Assembly: GCA_046350355.1 (NCBI GenBank)
Contig: JAXMAN010000001.1
Coordinates: 1,416,684 to 1,480,683 of the forward strand
Reading direction: 5' to 3'
DNA length: 64,000 nucleotides
Origin: UBA966 sp046350355
Lineage (GTDB): Bacteria; Planctomycetota; Phycisphaerae; Phycisphaerales; SM1A02
Within the stretch, counting starts at the first letter, position 1. Each line of letters begins with the position of its first letter. The translations under genes were made by a program, and so were the position numbers. Below the pieces are notes generated by a model. That model made no database searches and was not told the DNA's origin. It saw only the letters and a program-made list of their open reading frames with translations. Below, piece by piece: positions 34,484-42,839 of this stretch.

Positions 34484-34489
34484 TACGAT
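34484..34489 (+). promoter_or_regulatory. -10-like TACGAT of truD (leaderless)
   Basis: TACGAT ends 8 bases before the ATG at 34498; the spacer is all C and one G, with no Shine-Dalgarno. Confidence 0.5.
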
Positions 34490-34497
34490 CCCCCCCG

Positions 34498-35715
34498 ATG
34501 GCGATCCGCCGCAGCCCCGAGGATTTCCGCGTCGACGAGCGCCTGGCGCCCGGCTTCCACGACGCCCTCGCGGGCTCCCCCGACGCCGCGCACCCGCACG
34601 CGCTGGTGCGCCTCACCAAGACCAGCCTGACCACCCCCGACGCCTGTGCGCACCTGGCGCGCGTGCTGCGCGTGCCCGTCGGTGCGGTCGTCGCGGCGGG
34701 GCTGAAGGACCGGCACGCGGTCACGGCGCAGCACTGCACGGTGCGCGCGCCAGGACCCGAGGCCGCGCGCGCGCTCGAGCGCAGTCCCGAGGGCCACGGC
34801 TGGCGCGCGCTGCTGCTGGGCTGGAGCGCGCAGCCGATCGACGCCTCCGCGATCGAGGCGAACGAGTTCGAGATCGTCGTGCGCGGCCTGCATGCCGCGG
34901 AGGTGCAGGCGATGCACGCGCGCGCGGCGGCGCTGGCGGCCGATGGTGGCGGCGGCGCGCCGCGCACGCTCCTGCTCGCGAACTACTTCGGCGACCAGCG
35001 CTTCGGCGGCGCGCGTCACGGGCGCGGCTTCGCGGCGCAGTCGCTGGTGGCGGGGGACTTCCTGCAGGCGATCCGGCTGCTCGTCGGCACGCCCGCGCGC
35101 AAGGACCACGGCACGCAGCGCGCCTTCACGCGCGCGTGCGCGACGCACTGGGGCGAGTGGAAGACGCTGCTCGCCGCGCTGCCGCGCCGGCCCGAGCGTC
35201 GCGCCTTCGAGATCCTCGCGCGCGGTGGCGACCCGGCGGAGGCCTTCGTCGCGCTGCCCAACTTCCTGCAGACGATGTGCATCGAGGCCTTCCAGAGCCT
35301 GCTCTGGAACGACGCGCTGCGCCGCCTGCACGCCGCGCTCGGCGAGCCGCTGCTGCGCACCCCCGACGATTTCGGCGAGCTGCTCTTCGCGCCGGCGACG
35401 CGCGTTCCCGCGGCCTGGCACGACGCCGCGATGCCGATGCCCAGCCCTGCCATGGCGCCCGCGCCGCCCTGGGATGCGGCGATGCGCGCCGCGCTGGAGG
35501 CGCACGGCGTGGAGGCGGCATCGCTGCGCGTGCCGGGGCTGCACCGCCCCTTCTTCGGACATGCCGAGCGCCCGATGCTCGTGCGTGCGATGGATGTCGA
35601 GCTGCGCGACGAGGGCGCGGACCCGACGCAGCGCAGCCGCCGCGTCGTGCGCGCGCGCTTCGCGCTCCCGCGCGGCGCGTACGCGACCGTCGTGCTGCGT
35701 GCGCTGGGGCAGTGA
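34498..35715 (+). CDS. truD: tRNA pseudouridine synthase D
   Basis: 405 aa. Makes pseudouridine 13 in the D arm of tRNA-Glu and related tRNAs. The catalytic motif GLKDRHAVTAQHC contains the Asp nucleophile. NYFGDQRFGGARHGRGFAAQSL and ALPNFLQTMCIEAFQSLLWNDAL are characteristic, and the N-terminal IRRSPEDFRVDE matches the family start. The last third (about 290-405) is the PUA-like extension, here Ala/Pro-rich and rather divergent. Leaderless-type hexamer 8 bases before the ATG. It converges on the META-domain gene with 8 bases between stops. Confidence 0.93.
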   Translation: MAIRRSPEDFRVDERLAPGFHDALAGSPDAAHPHALVRLTKTSLTTPDACAHLARVLRVPVGAVVAAGLKDRHAVTAQHCTVRAPGPEAARALERSPEGHGWRALLLGWSAQPIDASAIEANEFEIVVRGLHAAEVQAMHARAAALAADGGGGAPRTLLLANYFGDQRFGGARHGRGFAAQSLVAGDFLQAIRLLVGTPARKDHGTQRAFTRACATHWGEWKTLLAALPRRPERRAFEILARGGDPAEAFVALPNFLQTMCIEAFQSLLWNDALRRLHAALGEPLLRTPDDFGELLFAPATRVPAAWHDAAMPMPSPAMAPAPPWDAAMRAALEAHGVEAASLRVPGLHRPFFGHAERPMLVRAMDVELRDEGADPTQRSRRVVRARFALPRGAYATVVLRALGQ

Positions 35716-35723
35716 GGCGGCGG

Positions 35724-36236
35724 CTACTGCCGCGCCGGCGCGGTCGCGCGCTCGAAGCGCAGCACCGTGCCGCTCTCGGAGGTGAGCTCGAGCGTCTGTC
35801 CGCTCATGCGCGCGCCGGTGACGCGCTGCAGCGCGGCGAGGAAGCTGCCCTCCAGCTCCATGCGCTCCGGCGGGCCGGCCATCCGCGTCGCGGCGATCGC
35901 GCCCAGATGCAGCGTCCCGGGCGCGGCGCTCGTGGCATCGCAGCCGTAGCGGTTCACGCCCGCGAAGCCGCCCGCGCGGCCACCCTCGCGGAAGTCGATG
36001 GTGGGGGCGCCGTCGCCCGTGACGGGCGCGCCCAGGATCGCCGTGCAGCGCCAGGCGCCGCGGAGGGCATCCAGCGTCGGAGGCTGCACCGCCGCCTCGG
36101 GCGTGGCAACCGATGCACTGCGGGCGCACCCCGTCCCCAGCAGCGCCGCGGCTGCGCAGACGCCTCCAGCCAGGAGGCTCCACCGGAGGCGAGGGCGGGG
36201 CCCGGTGCCGGACCGCTGGGAGGGCTGTCGGTTCAT
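35724..36236 (-). CDS. META/HslJ-domain lipoprotein
   Basis: 170 aa. The signal peptide has a good lipobox (LGTGC, Cys about residue 38). The mature part is one META domain: LDALRGAWRCTAILG...IDFREGGRAGGFAGVNRYGCDATSAAPGTLHLGAIAATRMAGPPERMELEGSFLAAL. The GxNRY core is the hallmark. META-domain proteins sit in the periplasm and some affect heat or antibiotic tolerance; the role here is unknown. The ATG at 36236 is preceded by TATCAC 8 bases upstream. The much longer frame reaching 36911 is antisense to the RRM gene. Confidence 0.88.
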   Translation of the reverse strand: MNRQPSQRSGTGPRPRLRWSLLAGGVCAAAALLGTGCARSASVATPEAAVQPPTLDALRGAWRCTAILGAPVTGDGAPTIDFREGGRAGGFAGVNRYGCDATSAAPGTLHLGAIAATRMAGPPERMELEGSFLAALQRVTGARMSGQTLELTSESGTVLRFERATAPARQ

Positions 36237-36244
36237 GGCCGGGA

Positions 36245-36250
36245 GTGATA
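36245..36250 (-). promoter_or_regulatory. -10-like TATCAC of the META lipoprotein gene (imperfect)
   Basis: TATCAC on the minus strand ends 8 bases before the ATG at 36236; the last base is C instead of T. Confidence 0.35.
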
Positions 36251-36361
36251 CCCGCTCGTGGGAGGGCTTCCAGCACCCCCAAACGCCCCCCGGGGGCTCC
36301 CAGCGGGGGGAAATCTTCCTGAAAAATCCCGAGTCAGGAGGTTGCCAGGGCCCAATCCCGG

Positions 36362-36494
36362 TACATTGGTGCCCGTCCAGAACCTGCTGTTCCCACGGGG
36401 GCACAGTCACGGTTCGACAACCGACGCTCGATCGCTCGCCCGAGTCCAAGCACGGTTTCCTTCGCATCGGGCAGCAGAATCGAGAATCTGAATC
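36362..36494 (+). promoter_or_regulatory. Putative promoter and long leader of the RRM gene
   Basis: TACATT at 36362-36367 is a plausible -10 hexamer, which would give a leader of about 120 bases before the ATG at 36495. A GTGCCC segment just after it can pair with GGGCAC about 25 bases on, forming a leader hairpin (about 36370-36405). There is no clear Shine-Dalgarno. A structured leader would fit an RNA-binding, cold-responsive type gene. Confidence 0.3.
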
Positions 36495-36905
36495 ATGAAG
36501 ATGTATGTGGGCAACCTGCCCTTCTCCACGACCGAGGATGAACTCCGGGACCTCTTCGCCGCTCACGGCGAGGTGACCTCCGCGTCGCTCGTCATGGACC
36601 GCGAGACCGGCCGTCCGCGTGGCTTCGGCTTCGTCGAGATGTCGGACGACTCGGCCGCGCAGGCCGCGATCACCGCGCTCCACGGCAAGAACTTCCAGGG
36701 CCGTGACCTCACGGTCAACGAGGCTCGTCCGAAGACCCCGGGTGGCGGTGGCTTCGGCGGCGGCGGCGGCGGCGGTGGCCGTCGCGGCGGCGGCTTCGGT
36801 GGCGGTGGCGGCGGCGGCGGCGGTGGCCGTCGCGGCGGCTTCGGTGGCGGCGGTGGTGGTTACGGTGGCGGCCGCGATCGCGGCGACCGTGGCGACCGCT
36901 GGTAA
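36495..36905 (+). CDS. Glycine-rich RRM RNA-binding protein
   Basis: 136 aa. One RNA recognition motif (residues 1-78) with RNP2 MYVGNLPF and RNP1 RGFGFVEM, then a Gly/Arg-rich tail with RRGG and GGYGGG blocks ending RDRGDRGDRW. This layout is the same as cyanobacterial Rbp and plant glycine-rich proteins, which bind single-stranded RNA and respond to cold. It is probably highly expressed: codons are clean, the leader is long and a strong UUCG-capped terminator follows. The Gly-rich stretch is a tandem GGC/GGT repeat that may vary in length between strains. Confidence 0.95.
   Translation: MKMYVGNLPFSTTEDELRDLFAAHGEVTSASLVMDRETGRPRGFGFVEMSDDSAAQAAITALHGKNFQGRDLTVNEARPKTPGGGGFGGGGGGGGRRGGGFGGGGGGGGGGRRGGFGGGGGGYGGGRDRGDRGDRW
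36730..36885 (+). repeat. Glycine-codon repeat tract in the RRM gene
   Basis: Nearly continuous GGC/GGT codons broken by CGT-CGC (Arg-Arg) and TTC (Phe) units, encoding the RGG-like tail. Prone to slippage and assembly errors. Confidence 0.8.
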
Positions 36906-36936
36906 TCGCAACCGGCACGCACGAACACAACACTCG

Positions 36937-36971
36937 ACCGGCTCCGCTTCGGTGGGGCCGGTTTGCTTTTT
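36937..36971 (+). terminator. Intrinsic terminator with UUCG loop after the RRM gene
   Basis: An 11-bp stem (ACCGGCTCCGC with GTGGGGCCGGT, two G-T pairs) capped by TTCG and followed by TTGCTTTTT. It is 31 bases after the stop at 36905. It can also end the convergent phosphatase transcript poorly, if at all. Confidence 0.85.
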
Positions 36972-36977
36972 GCCGCG

Positions 36978-37874
36978 CTACTTCGGCCAGACGATCGCGC
37001 GCGCCTGCGCGTGCAGCGCGGGATTGCCCGCGAGCGCGTTTGTGCCGCGGATGCCGGGCGCGCCGTCCCAACCGCTGTAGATCCCGCCGGCCTCCTCGAG
37101 GATGACGGGGAAGGGGCCCGCGTCCCACGGATTCATGAGGGGATCGCAGGCGAGGTCGCAGCGCCCCGTCGCGGCCAGCACGAACGCATAGCAGTCGCCC
37201 CAGCCGCGTAGGCGGCCGCTCGCCTCGAAGAGCCGCTGCCAGGAGCCCATCGAGCCGCTGCGCGCGAAGACATCCGCCGCGGGCGTGCAGACGAAGGCCT
37301 CGCGAAGCTGCGTGCGCGTGCCCACGCGCGCGCGTTCGGGCGCGTGCCCGGCGCGCTCCCACCAGGCGCCCGCGCCGCGCGCCGCCCAGACGCGCTCCTG
37401 CAGCGCGGGCATCTCGCAGACGCCCGCGACGATGCGCGCGCCCGCGGCGGTGCGCTCCTCGAGTCCGACGAGCACCCCGAAGAGCGGCACGCCCGCCGCG
37501 AAGGCGATCGTGCCGTCGATGGGATCGATGACCCACGTGTAGCGCCCGCGCGCGGGGGCCTCGCCGAACTCCTCGCCCAGCAGGCCGTCGTGCGGGAAGG
37601 CGCCCTGGAGCTGCGCGCGCAGGAACTCCTCGATCTCCTTGTCCGCGCGCGTGACGGGGCTCGCGTCGGCCTTCTGCTCCACGGGCAGCGCGGCGTGCTG
37701 GTACCAGCGCATCGCGATCGCGCCCGCGCGCGGCGCGAGCTCGCGCAGCAGCGCGGTGCGCGCGGCGAGCTCGGGATCGTCGAGGGCGGGGACGGGCGCG
37801 GGCGTGGGATCGGGCATGGGCGCGGAAACGGGCGCGGGAGCGGGCGCTGACGCGGAGGCGTGCCTCGTCGGCAT
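36978..37874 (-). CDS. Inositol monophosphatase family protein, HisN-like histidinol-phosphatase
   Basis: 298 aa. Mg-dependent phosphatase fold: DASPVTRADKEIEEFLR, GEEFGE, the metal motif WVIDPIDGTIAFAAGVPLFG, and GWGDCYAFVLAATGRCDLACDPLMNPWDAGPFPVILEEAGG. The GWGDCYAF and NPWD segments are closest to HisN-type histidinol-phosphatases, so removal of phosphate from histidinol-P is my first choice; inositol or fructose phosphatase is the alternative. An extra Pro/Ala-rich N-terminus (residues 1-45) precedes the fold. The ATG at 37874 has a TACGAT hexamer 11 bases upstream. Divergent from the methyltransferase gene by 46 bases. Confidence 0.88.
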   Translation of the reverse strand: MPTRHASASAPAPAPVSAPMPDPTPAPVPALDDPELAARTALLRELAPRAGAIAMRWYQHAALPVEQKADASPVTRADKEIEEFLRAQLQGAFPHDGLLGEEFGEAPARGRYTWVIDPIDGTIAFAAGVPLFGVLVGLEERTAAGARIVAGVCEMPALQERVWAARGAGAWWERAGHAPERARVGTRTQLREAFVCTPAADVFARSGSMGSWQRLFEASGRLRGWGDCYAFVLAATGRCDLACDPLMNPWDAGPFPVILEEAGGIYSGWDGAPGIRGTNALAGNPALHAQARAIVWPK

Positions 37875-37885
37875 CGCGGCGGCGC

Positions 37886-37891
37886 ATCGTA
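37886..37891 (-). promoter_or_regulatory. -10-like TACGAT of the HisN-like gene
   Basis: TACGAT on the minus strand ends 11 bases before the ATG at 37874; 17 bases separate it from the opposing methyltransferase hexamer. Confidence 0.45.
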
Positions 37892-37908
37892 CGCGCGCCA
37901 CCCGCGGG

Positions 37909-37914
37909 TACCGT
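37909..37914 (+). promoter_or_regulatory. -10-like TACCGT of the methyltransferase gene (leaderless)
   Basis: TACCGT ends 6 bases before the ATG at 37921; no Shine-Dalgarno is present. Confidence 0.5.
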
Positions 37915-37920
37915 GCGCGC

Positions 37921-38775
37921 ATGGCATCGCGTGGCGACTATGTGCTGGGAACGCACGACGACGAGCTCGCGCGGCTGGGCTTCCAGCACGCGGTCTGGCG
38001 CTCCTTCGTCATCGACGGCTGGCGCGCGGCGGGCATCGGCGCGGGCGACTCGGTCGTCGACGTCGGTGCGGGGCCGGGCTTCGCGACGGTCGACCTCGCG
38101 CGCATCGTCGGGCCGACGGGGCGCGTCTGCGCGGTCGAGCGCTCGCCGCGCTACCTGGACGCGCTGCTCGAGCAGTGCCGCGCGCACGGGCTCGCCAACG
38201 TGGACGCGCACCAGATCGACCTGATGACCGACGCGATTCCGCCCGCGCACGACCGCGGCGAGCGAGCCGACGCGCTCGGCGGCCACGACGCCGCCTGGTG
38301 CCGCTGGGTGGCGATGTTCGTGCCCAGCGTGGAGACGCTCGTCGCGCGCATCCGCGCGGCGCTGCGCCCGGGCGGGCGCGTCGTCTTCCACGAGTATTCC
38401 TGCTATCCCACCTACACCGCGCTGCCGCAGCGCCAGGGGATCACCGACTTCGTGACCGAGGCGATGCGCAGCTTCCGCGCCGGCGGCGGCGAGGCGAGCA
38501 TCGCGGGCACGCTGCTGGCGCAGCTTCGCGCGCAGGGCTTCGCGCTGCAGCACGCGCGGCCGATCGCGCGCGCGGCGCGCCCGGGCGAGGAGCTCTGGAA
38601 CTGGCCCGCCGGCTTCATCCGCACCTACGTCCCGCGCCTGCGCGAGCTGGGTCAGGTGGACGACGCCTGGTGCGAGCGCGTGCTGCGCGACCTCGATGCG
38701 GCGGAGGCGGACCCCGACTCCGTGCTCGTCACGCCGACGGTGCTCGAGATCGTCGCGCGCCGCGACGGCGCCTGA
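37921..38775 (+). CDS. Class I SAM-dependent methyltransferase
   Basis: 284 aa. Motif I is VVDVGAGPGFATVDLARIVGPTGRVCAVERS; motif II/III regions are WCRWVAMFVPSVETLVARIRAALRPGGRVVFHEYSCYPTY. The ubiE/methyltransf_25-like fold is sure; the substrate is not. The C-terminal half (PAGFIRTYVPRLRELGQVDDAWCERVLRDLDAAEAD...TPTVLEIVARR) resembles small-molecule methyltransferases. The last 124 bases overlap, tail to tail, the end of the NRPS-like gene. Leaderless-type hexamer 6 bases before the ATG. Confidence 0.88.
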   Translation: MASRGDYVLGTHDDELARLGFQHAVWRSFVIDGWRAAGIGAGDSVVDVGAGPGFATVDLARIVGPTGRVCAVERSPRYLDALLEQCRAHGLANVDAHQIDLMTDAIPPAHDRGERADALGGHDAAWCRWVAMFVPSVETLVARIRAALRPGGRVVFHEYSCYPTYTALPQRQGITDFVTEAMRSFRAGGGEASIAGTLLAQLRAQGFALQHARPIARAARPGEELWNWPAGFIRTYVPRLRELGQVDDAWCERVLRDLDAAEADPDSVLVTPTVLEIVARRDGA

Positions 38776-41700
38776 CGCGTGGGCGCGCCTTCGTAGCGCG
38801 CGCCGGGCAGGAGCTCCTCGCGCTTCATCACGACCGCGTGCGGCTCGACGCGCGCGCCGGCGCCGATGCGCGCGCCGTAGAGCAGCACCGCGTTGGCGCC
38901 GACGGTCGCGCCCGCCTCGATGAAGACATGGTCGATCTTGAGGACGCGGTCCTCGAAGGTGTGCGCCTGGAAGAGCGCCTCGACGGTGGCGCCGTCTCCC
39001 AGATGGAGCATGTCGGGGTCGACCACATGCGCGAATCCGTGGCCCAGCAGCACGCCGCGGCCGATGGTGCAGCCGGTGGCGCGCAGCACCGGCGCCAGCA
39101 GCAGCGTGCCCTCGAGCTGCGCGAGCACCGGCGCGGTCCACAGCCCCCACGCGACGTAGACGAAGTCCCAGCGGCTGCACCAGCAGCTCCAGAGCGGATG
39201 CGTGCCCGGACGCACGCGCCCCAGCAGCGTCCACTTGAGCGCGACGAGCGCGAGGACCAGCACCCCCGAGGCGGCGAGCGTCGCGCCCGGCACCGCCAGC
39301 AGCCAGAAGGCCGCAGGCGCGAGCGTCGCCTGCGCGTGCAGCAGCGCCGCGATCCAGAGCGCGCCGACCAGCAGCGGCACCATCGGCAGCGGCAGGCGCG
39401 CGAGCTCCCAGCACCAGCGGTTCACGCGGCGGAGCAGCGGCGGATCGTGCGTGAGCGCGCGTTGGGCCTCGACGATCTCGCGGCGCGGCAGGCGCATCGG
39501 CGGATGGCCGAACCAGGAGCTGCCTGGCTCCTCGGGCACGCCGTCGCCGCGCGTGCTGATGCCCACCAGCGTGCCGGACGCCAGCCGCGTGCCGCCGGGG
39601 AGCACCGCGTGGTTGCCCACGAAGCAGCCCTCGCCCAGCTCCAGCGGTTGCACCGTGCCGGTGCCCGCGAGCAGGTGCGCGCCGCCGAGGTAGATGCCGT
39701 CGGCGAAGAAGGTCTCGCGGCCGAGCGTGACCTGCGCGGGGATGACGTCGGTGACGGTGGAGATCTCGCAGCCGGGGCCGATGCGTGCGCCCGCGGCGCG
39801 CAGCCAGAGCGGCCAGAGGATCGCCCCGCTGAGGAGCTTGCCGGCGCGCTCGACGAGCATCGACTGCATCGCCAGCCGGATGCCCGCGGGGCTGCGCAGC
39901 GCGAAGGGCGCGGCGGGGGGCGCGCCGAGCGCGCGCACGCACGCCGCCTGCAGCAGCACGCCCGCGGCGGAGGCGGAGGTTGCGGCGCCCAGCAGTCGCA
40001 GCAGGAGCCACGCGAGCGCAGGGGCATCGACGCCGTCGCGCAGCGGGTCGAGCCACGCGCCGTCGGAATGGAATCCCCAGAGCCAGAAGGCGGCGGGCCA
40101 GGCGAGCAGCGTCGGCAGCGTGACCGCGGTCCAGAGGAGCGCGGCGAGCGCGGCGGCGGGGAGCGCGCCCATCGGTGGCGCGGTGCGCGGCGCGCGCGGG
40201 GCGGGGCCGATCGCCTCGGCGGGGACGCCGTCGAAGAGCGTGTGCGGCGCGTCGGCGCCCGCGGGCAGCCAGCTCAGCGCGCGCAGGACGCTGCCGTCAC
40301 CCAGGTGCGCGCCGGGGGCGAGGCCCGCGCGCGTCTCGACGGTGGCGTCGCGGCCGATGCGCAGCGGCGCGACGACCAGGCACCCCGCCTCCAGATGGAC
40401 GCAGCGCAGCAGCGCGTCCTGGCCGACGGTCGCGCCGTCGTCGAGCGTCATCAGGTCCCAGCCGCCGCACGCCAGACGCACGCCGCGATGCAGGTGCACG
40501 CCGCGCCCGATGCGCGCGCCCAGCAGCCGCAGCAGCAGCGGCGCGGCGCCGATGGTGGTGAGCGGCTCCCACGGGATGAGCGACGCGGCGCGCTCGACGG
40601 TCCAGTGGCGCAGGTGCCACCAGGACCAGGCGCGCGCGCGCATCGGCCGGTAGCGGCCGATGAGGAGCCACTTGGCGGCGAGGGCGAGCGCCACGCTGCC
40701 GAGGGTGTAGGCCGCCGCGCCTGCCAAGGCGAGCCCCGCCGCGGCGAGTCCCCACAGCGTGGGGCTGCACTCGGCCAGCCACACCGGGATGGCGTGCTCC
40801 GCAAGCCACCAGGCGGCGATCGCGGCGGCCGCGGTCGTGGAGAGGAGAATCGCGGCGTGCGCGAGGGTGACGGCGACGGGGTGCGCGTCCGCGGCGGTGG
40901 GATCGAGGTCGGCGAGGGCGGGCGAATCGGCGTTCTCGCCGCCGGCGTGCGCGGAGCCGGAGCCTGCGTCGCCGTGGTCTGCGTGCGCGGCGTCGAGCGC
41001 CTGCGCCACCGCGCGCACGCAGCGATGCTCGTAGGTCAGCCGCACCGTCGCCGCGCGCGTGCGCGGATCCAGGCGCAGGCGCGAGACCATCACCGCGATG
41101 GTGAGCGAGCTCATGCCGAGATCGTCGAAGAAGTCCGCGTCGAGGGGGATCGCGCCGCGCGCGCCGAGCGCGTGCGCGACGGCGGCGGCGACGGCGTGCT
41201 CCGTCGGGGTGCGCGCGTCGGCGGCAGTCGCGCCGGCGCCCGCGCCATGTGCGCCATGTGCGCCTGCCTCGCCGCCACCTCCCGCCCCCGCGCCGATCTC
41301 CGGCAGCCGTGCGCGGTCGATCTTGCCGCCCATCGTGCGCGGGATCGCCGCGATCGCCGCGATCGCCGCGGGCACCATCGCGGGGGGAAGCTGCGTCGCG
41401 ACGAAGCGCCGCAGCTCCGCGGCGTCGATGCTCGCGCCCGCGCGCGGCACCGCGTGCGCGACCAGGCGCCGCGCGGGCTCCTCGCCCTCCACGCGGCAGC
41501 CGGCGTCGAGCACGCTGGGATGCGCGGCGAGCGCGGCTTCGACCGCGCCGAGCTCGATGCGGTAGCCGCGCAGCTTCACCTGCGCGTCGATGCGTCCGTG
41601 ATAGTGGAAGTCGTCCGCGGCGTCGCGATGCACGAGGTCGCCGGTGCGGTAGACGCGGCCCAGGCGCGGATGCTCCACGAAGCGCGCCGCCGTCAGCGCA

Positions 41701-42839
41701 GGATCGCCGCGGTAGCCGCGCGCCAGGCACGCGCCGCCGACGACGAGCTCGCCGTGCGCGCCCTCCGCGACGGGCTCGAGCGCCTCGTCCACGACCCAGG
41801 CCTGCACGCCGGGAATCGGGCGGCCGATCGTCACCGGCGCGTCCGGCACGATCGTCCCGCGCAGGCAGGTGACGGTGCATTCGGTGGGGCCGTAGCCGTT
41901 CTCCAGGCGCCGCCCCGCGCCCCACGCGGCAGCGAGGTCGGGCGGGAGCGCCTCGCCACCCACATAGAGCAGCCGGATGCGCGGCAGCGCGCGTGCGGGA
42001 TCGTCGCAGCCAAGCGTGCGCAACAGCGTCGGCGGCGGGCAGAGGACGGTGATCGCCTCTTGCTGCAGCCAGGGGAGCAGGTCGGGACCCAGCCGCGCGG
42101 TCTCGTCGTCCATCACGACGGCGGTCGCGCCAGTGGCCCATGCCATCCAGAGTTCCTCGACGCTCGAGTCGTACGCCGCCGAACTTCCCTGCGCCACGCG
42201 GTCGCCGTGCCCAAGCCCGAACTCCGCGATGTCGCCGACGACCAGGTTCACCGCGGTGCGGTGCTCGATCTCGACGCCCTTGGGACGGCCGGTCGTGCCG
42301 GAGGTGTAGATGAGGTAGGCGAGCGCGTCGGGCGCCGGCGTGGACGACGGCGCGGGTGCCTCCGTCGCGCGCGCGGGCGCGTCCGCAGCGACGCGCGCCA
42401 TCGCGTCGTCGATCGCCTGCGGCGTGAGCACGCGCGCATCCGCTGCGCCCAGCGCCGCCGCGCGCGCCGGCTCCGCCACGATCGCGACGGGGCACGCGTC
42501 CTGCAGGATCGCCTGTGCCTGCGCGGCGGGCGCCGCCGGGTCGATCGCCGCGTAGGCGCATCCCGCGCGCATCGTCCCGAGCATCGCCGCGTACAGCCTG
42601 GGATCCGAGCGTGGCAGCGCAAGCGCGACGATCGCGTCGCGTCCCGCCACCGCCGCCAGCAGTTCCGCGACGGCCTGCGCGCACCGGTCAAGCTGCGCGT
42701 ACGACCACTGCACGCGCGCGCGTCCCGGCGCGGGCGGGATCTCCAACGCGATCGCCTGCGGATGCGCCGCGCAGGTGCGATCGAAGACCGCCACGAGCGT
42801 CGCGGGACCGGCGGCAGGTCTCGGCGACGGCGCGTTCAT
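38652..42839 (-). CDS. Pls/PosA-like membrane NRPS (adenylation - carrier - triple hexapeptide domain)
   Basis: 1395 aa. Adenylation domain about 1-515: YLIYTSGTTGRPKGVEIEHR, NGYGPTECTVTC, YRTGDLV, GRIDAQVKLRGYRIE and GGKID with the core Lys. Carrier domain about 545-615, Ser578 in DDLGMSSL. The rest has about six membrane helices (near 655-690, 695-725, 890-925, 940-970, 1150-1175, 1180-1205) alternating with three left-handed beta-helix hexapeptide domains (about 770-850, 1010-1100, 1250-1345). This is the layout of the Pls/PosA family, whose founder epsilon-poly-lysine synthetase activates an amino acid and polymerises it without a classical condensation domain. The substrate is unknown. 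The ATG overlaps the SET-gene stop as ATGA. The final 41 residues are Ser/Thr/Arg-rich and encoded antisense to the methyltransferase gene. Confidence 0.88.
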   Translation of the reverse strand: MNAPSPRPAAGPATLVAVFDRTCAAHPQAIALEIPPAPGRARVQWSYAQLDRCAQAVAELLAAVAGRDAIVALALPRSDPRLYAAMLGTMRAGCAYAAIDPAAPAAQAQAILQDACPVAIVAEPARAAALGAADARVLTPQAIDDAMARVAADAPARATEAPAPSSTPAPDALAYLIYTSGTTGRPKGVEIEHRTAVNLVVGDIAEFGLGHGDRVAQGSSAAYDSSVEELWMAWATGATAVVMDDETARLGPDLLPWLQQEAITVLCPPPTLLRTLGCDDPARALPRIRLLYVGGEALPPDLAAAWGAGRRLENGYGPTECTVTCLRGTIVPDAPVTIGRPIPGVQAWVVDEALEPVAEGAHGELVVGGACLARGYRGDPALTAARFVEHPRLGRVYRTGDLVHRDAADDFHYHGRIDAQVKLRGYRIELGAVEAALAAHPSVLDAGCRVEGEEPARRLVAHAVPRAGASIDAAELRRFVATQLPPAMVPAAIAAIAAIPRTMGGKIDRARLPEIGAGAGGGGEAGAHGAHGAGAGATAADARTPTEHAVAAAVAHALGARGAIPLDADFFDDLGMSSLTIAVMVSRLRLDPRTRAATVRLTYEHRCVRAVAQALDAAHADHGDAGSGSAHAGGENADSPALADLDPTAADAHPVAVTLAHAAILLSTTAAAAIAAWWLAEHAIPVWLAECSPTLWGLAAAGLALAGAAAYTLGSVALALAAKWLLIGRYRPMRARAWSWWHLRHWTVERAASLIPWEPLTTIGAAPLLLRLLGARIGRGVHLHRGVRLACGGWDLMTLDDGATVGQDALLRCVHLEAGCLVVAPLRIGRDATVETRAGLAPGAHLGDGSVLRALSWLPAGADAPHTLFDGVPAEAIGPAPRAPRTAPPMGALPAAALAALLWTAVTLPTLLAWPAAFWLWGFHSDGAWLDPLRDGVDAPALAWLLLRLLGAATSASAAGVLLQAACVRALGAPPAAPFALRSPAGIRLAMQSMLVERAGKLLSGAILWPLWLRAAGARIGPGCEISTVTDVIPAQVTLGRETFFADGIYLGGAHLLAGTGTVQPLELGEGCFVGNHAVLPGGTRLASGTLVGISTRGDGVPEEPGSSWFGHPPMRLPRREIVEAQRALTHDPPLLRRVNRWCWELARLPLPMVPLLVGALWIAALLHAQATLAPAAFWLLAVPGATLAASGVLVLALVALKWTLLGRVRPGTHPLWSCWCSRWDFVYVAWGLWTAPVLAQLEGTLLLAPVLRATGCTIGRGVLLGHGFAHVVDPDMLHLGDGATVEALFQAHTFEDRVLKIDHVFIEAGATVGANAVLLYGARIGAGARVEPHAVVMKREELLPGARYEGAPTRQAPSRRATISSTVGVTSTESGSASAASRSRSTRSHQASST

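Noticed and set aside
35724..36911. Long minus-strand frame extending the META lipoprotein through the RRM gene
   Set aside because: The upstream part is the reverse of the Gly-codon tract and yields Ala/Thr repeats; the lipoprotein signal peptide starts at 36236.
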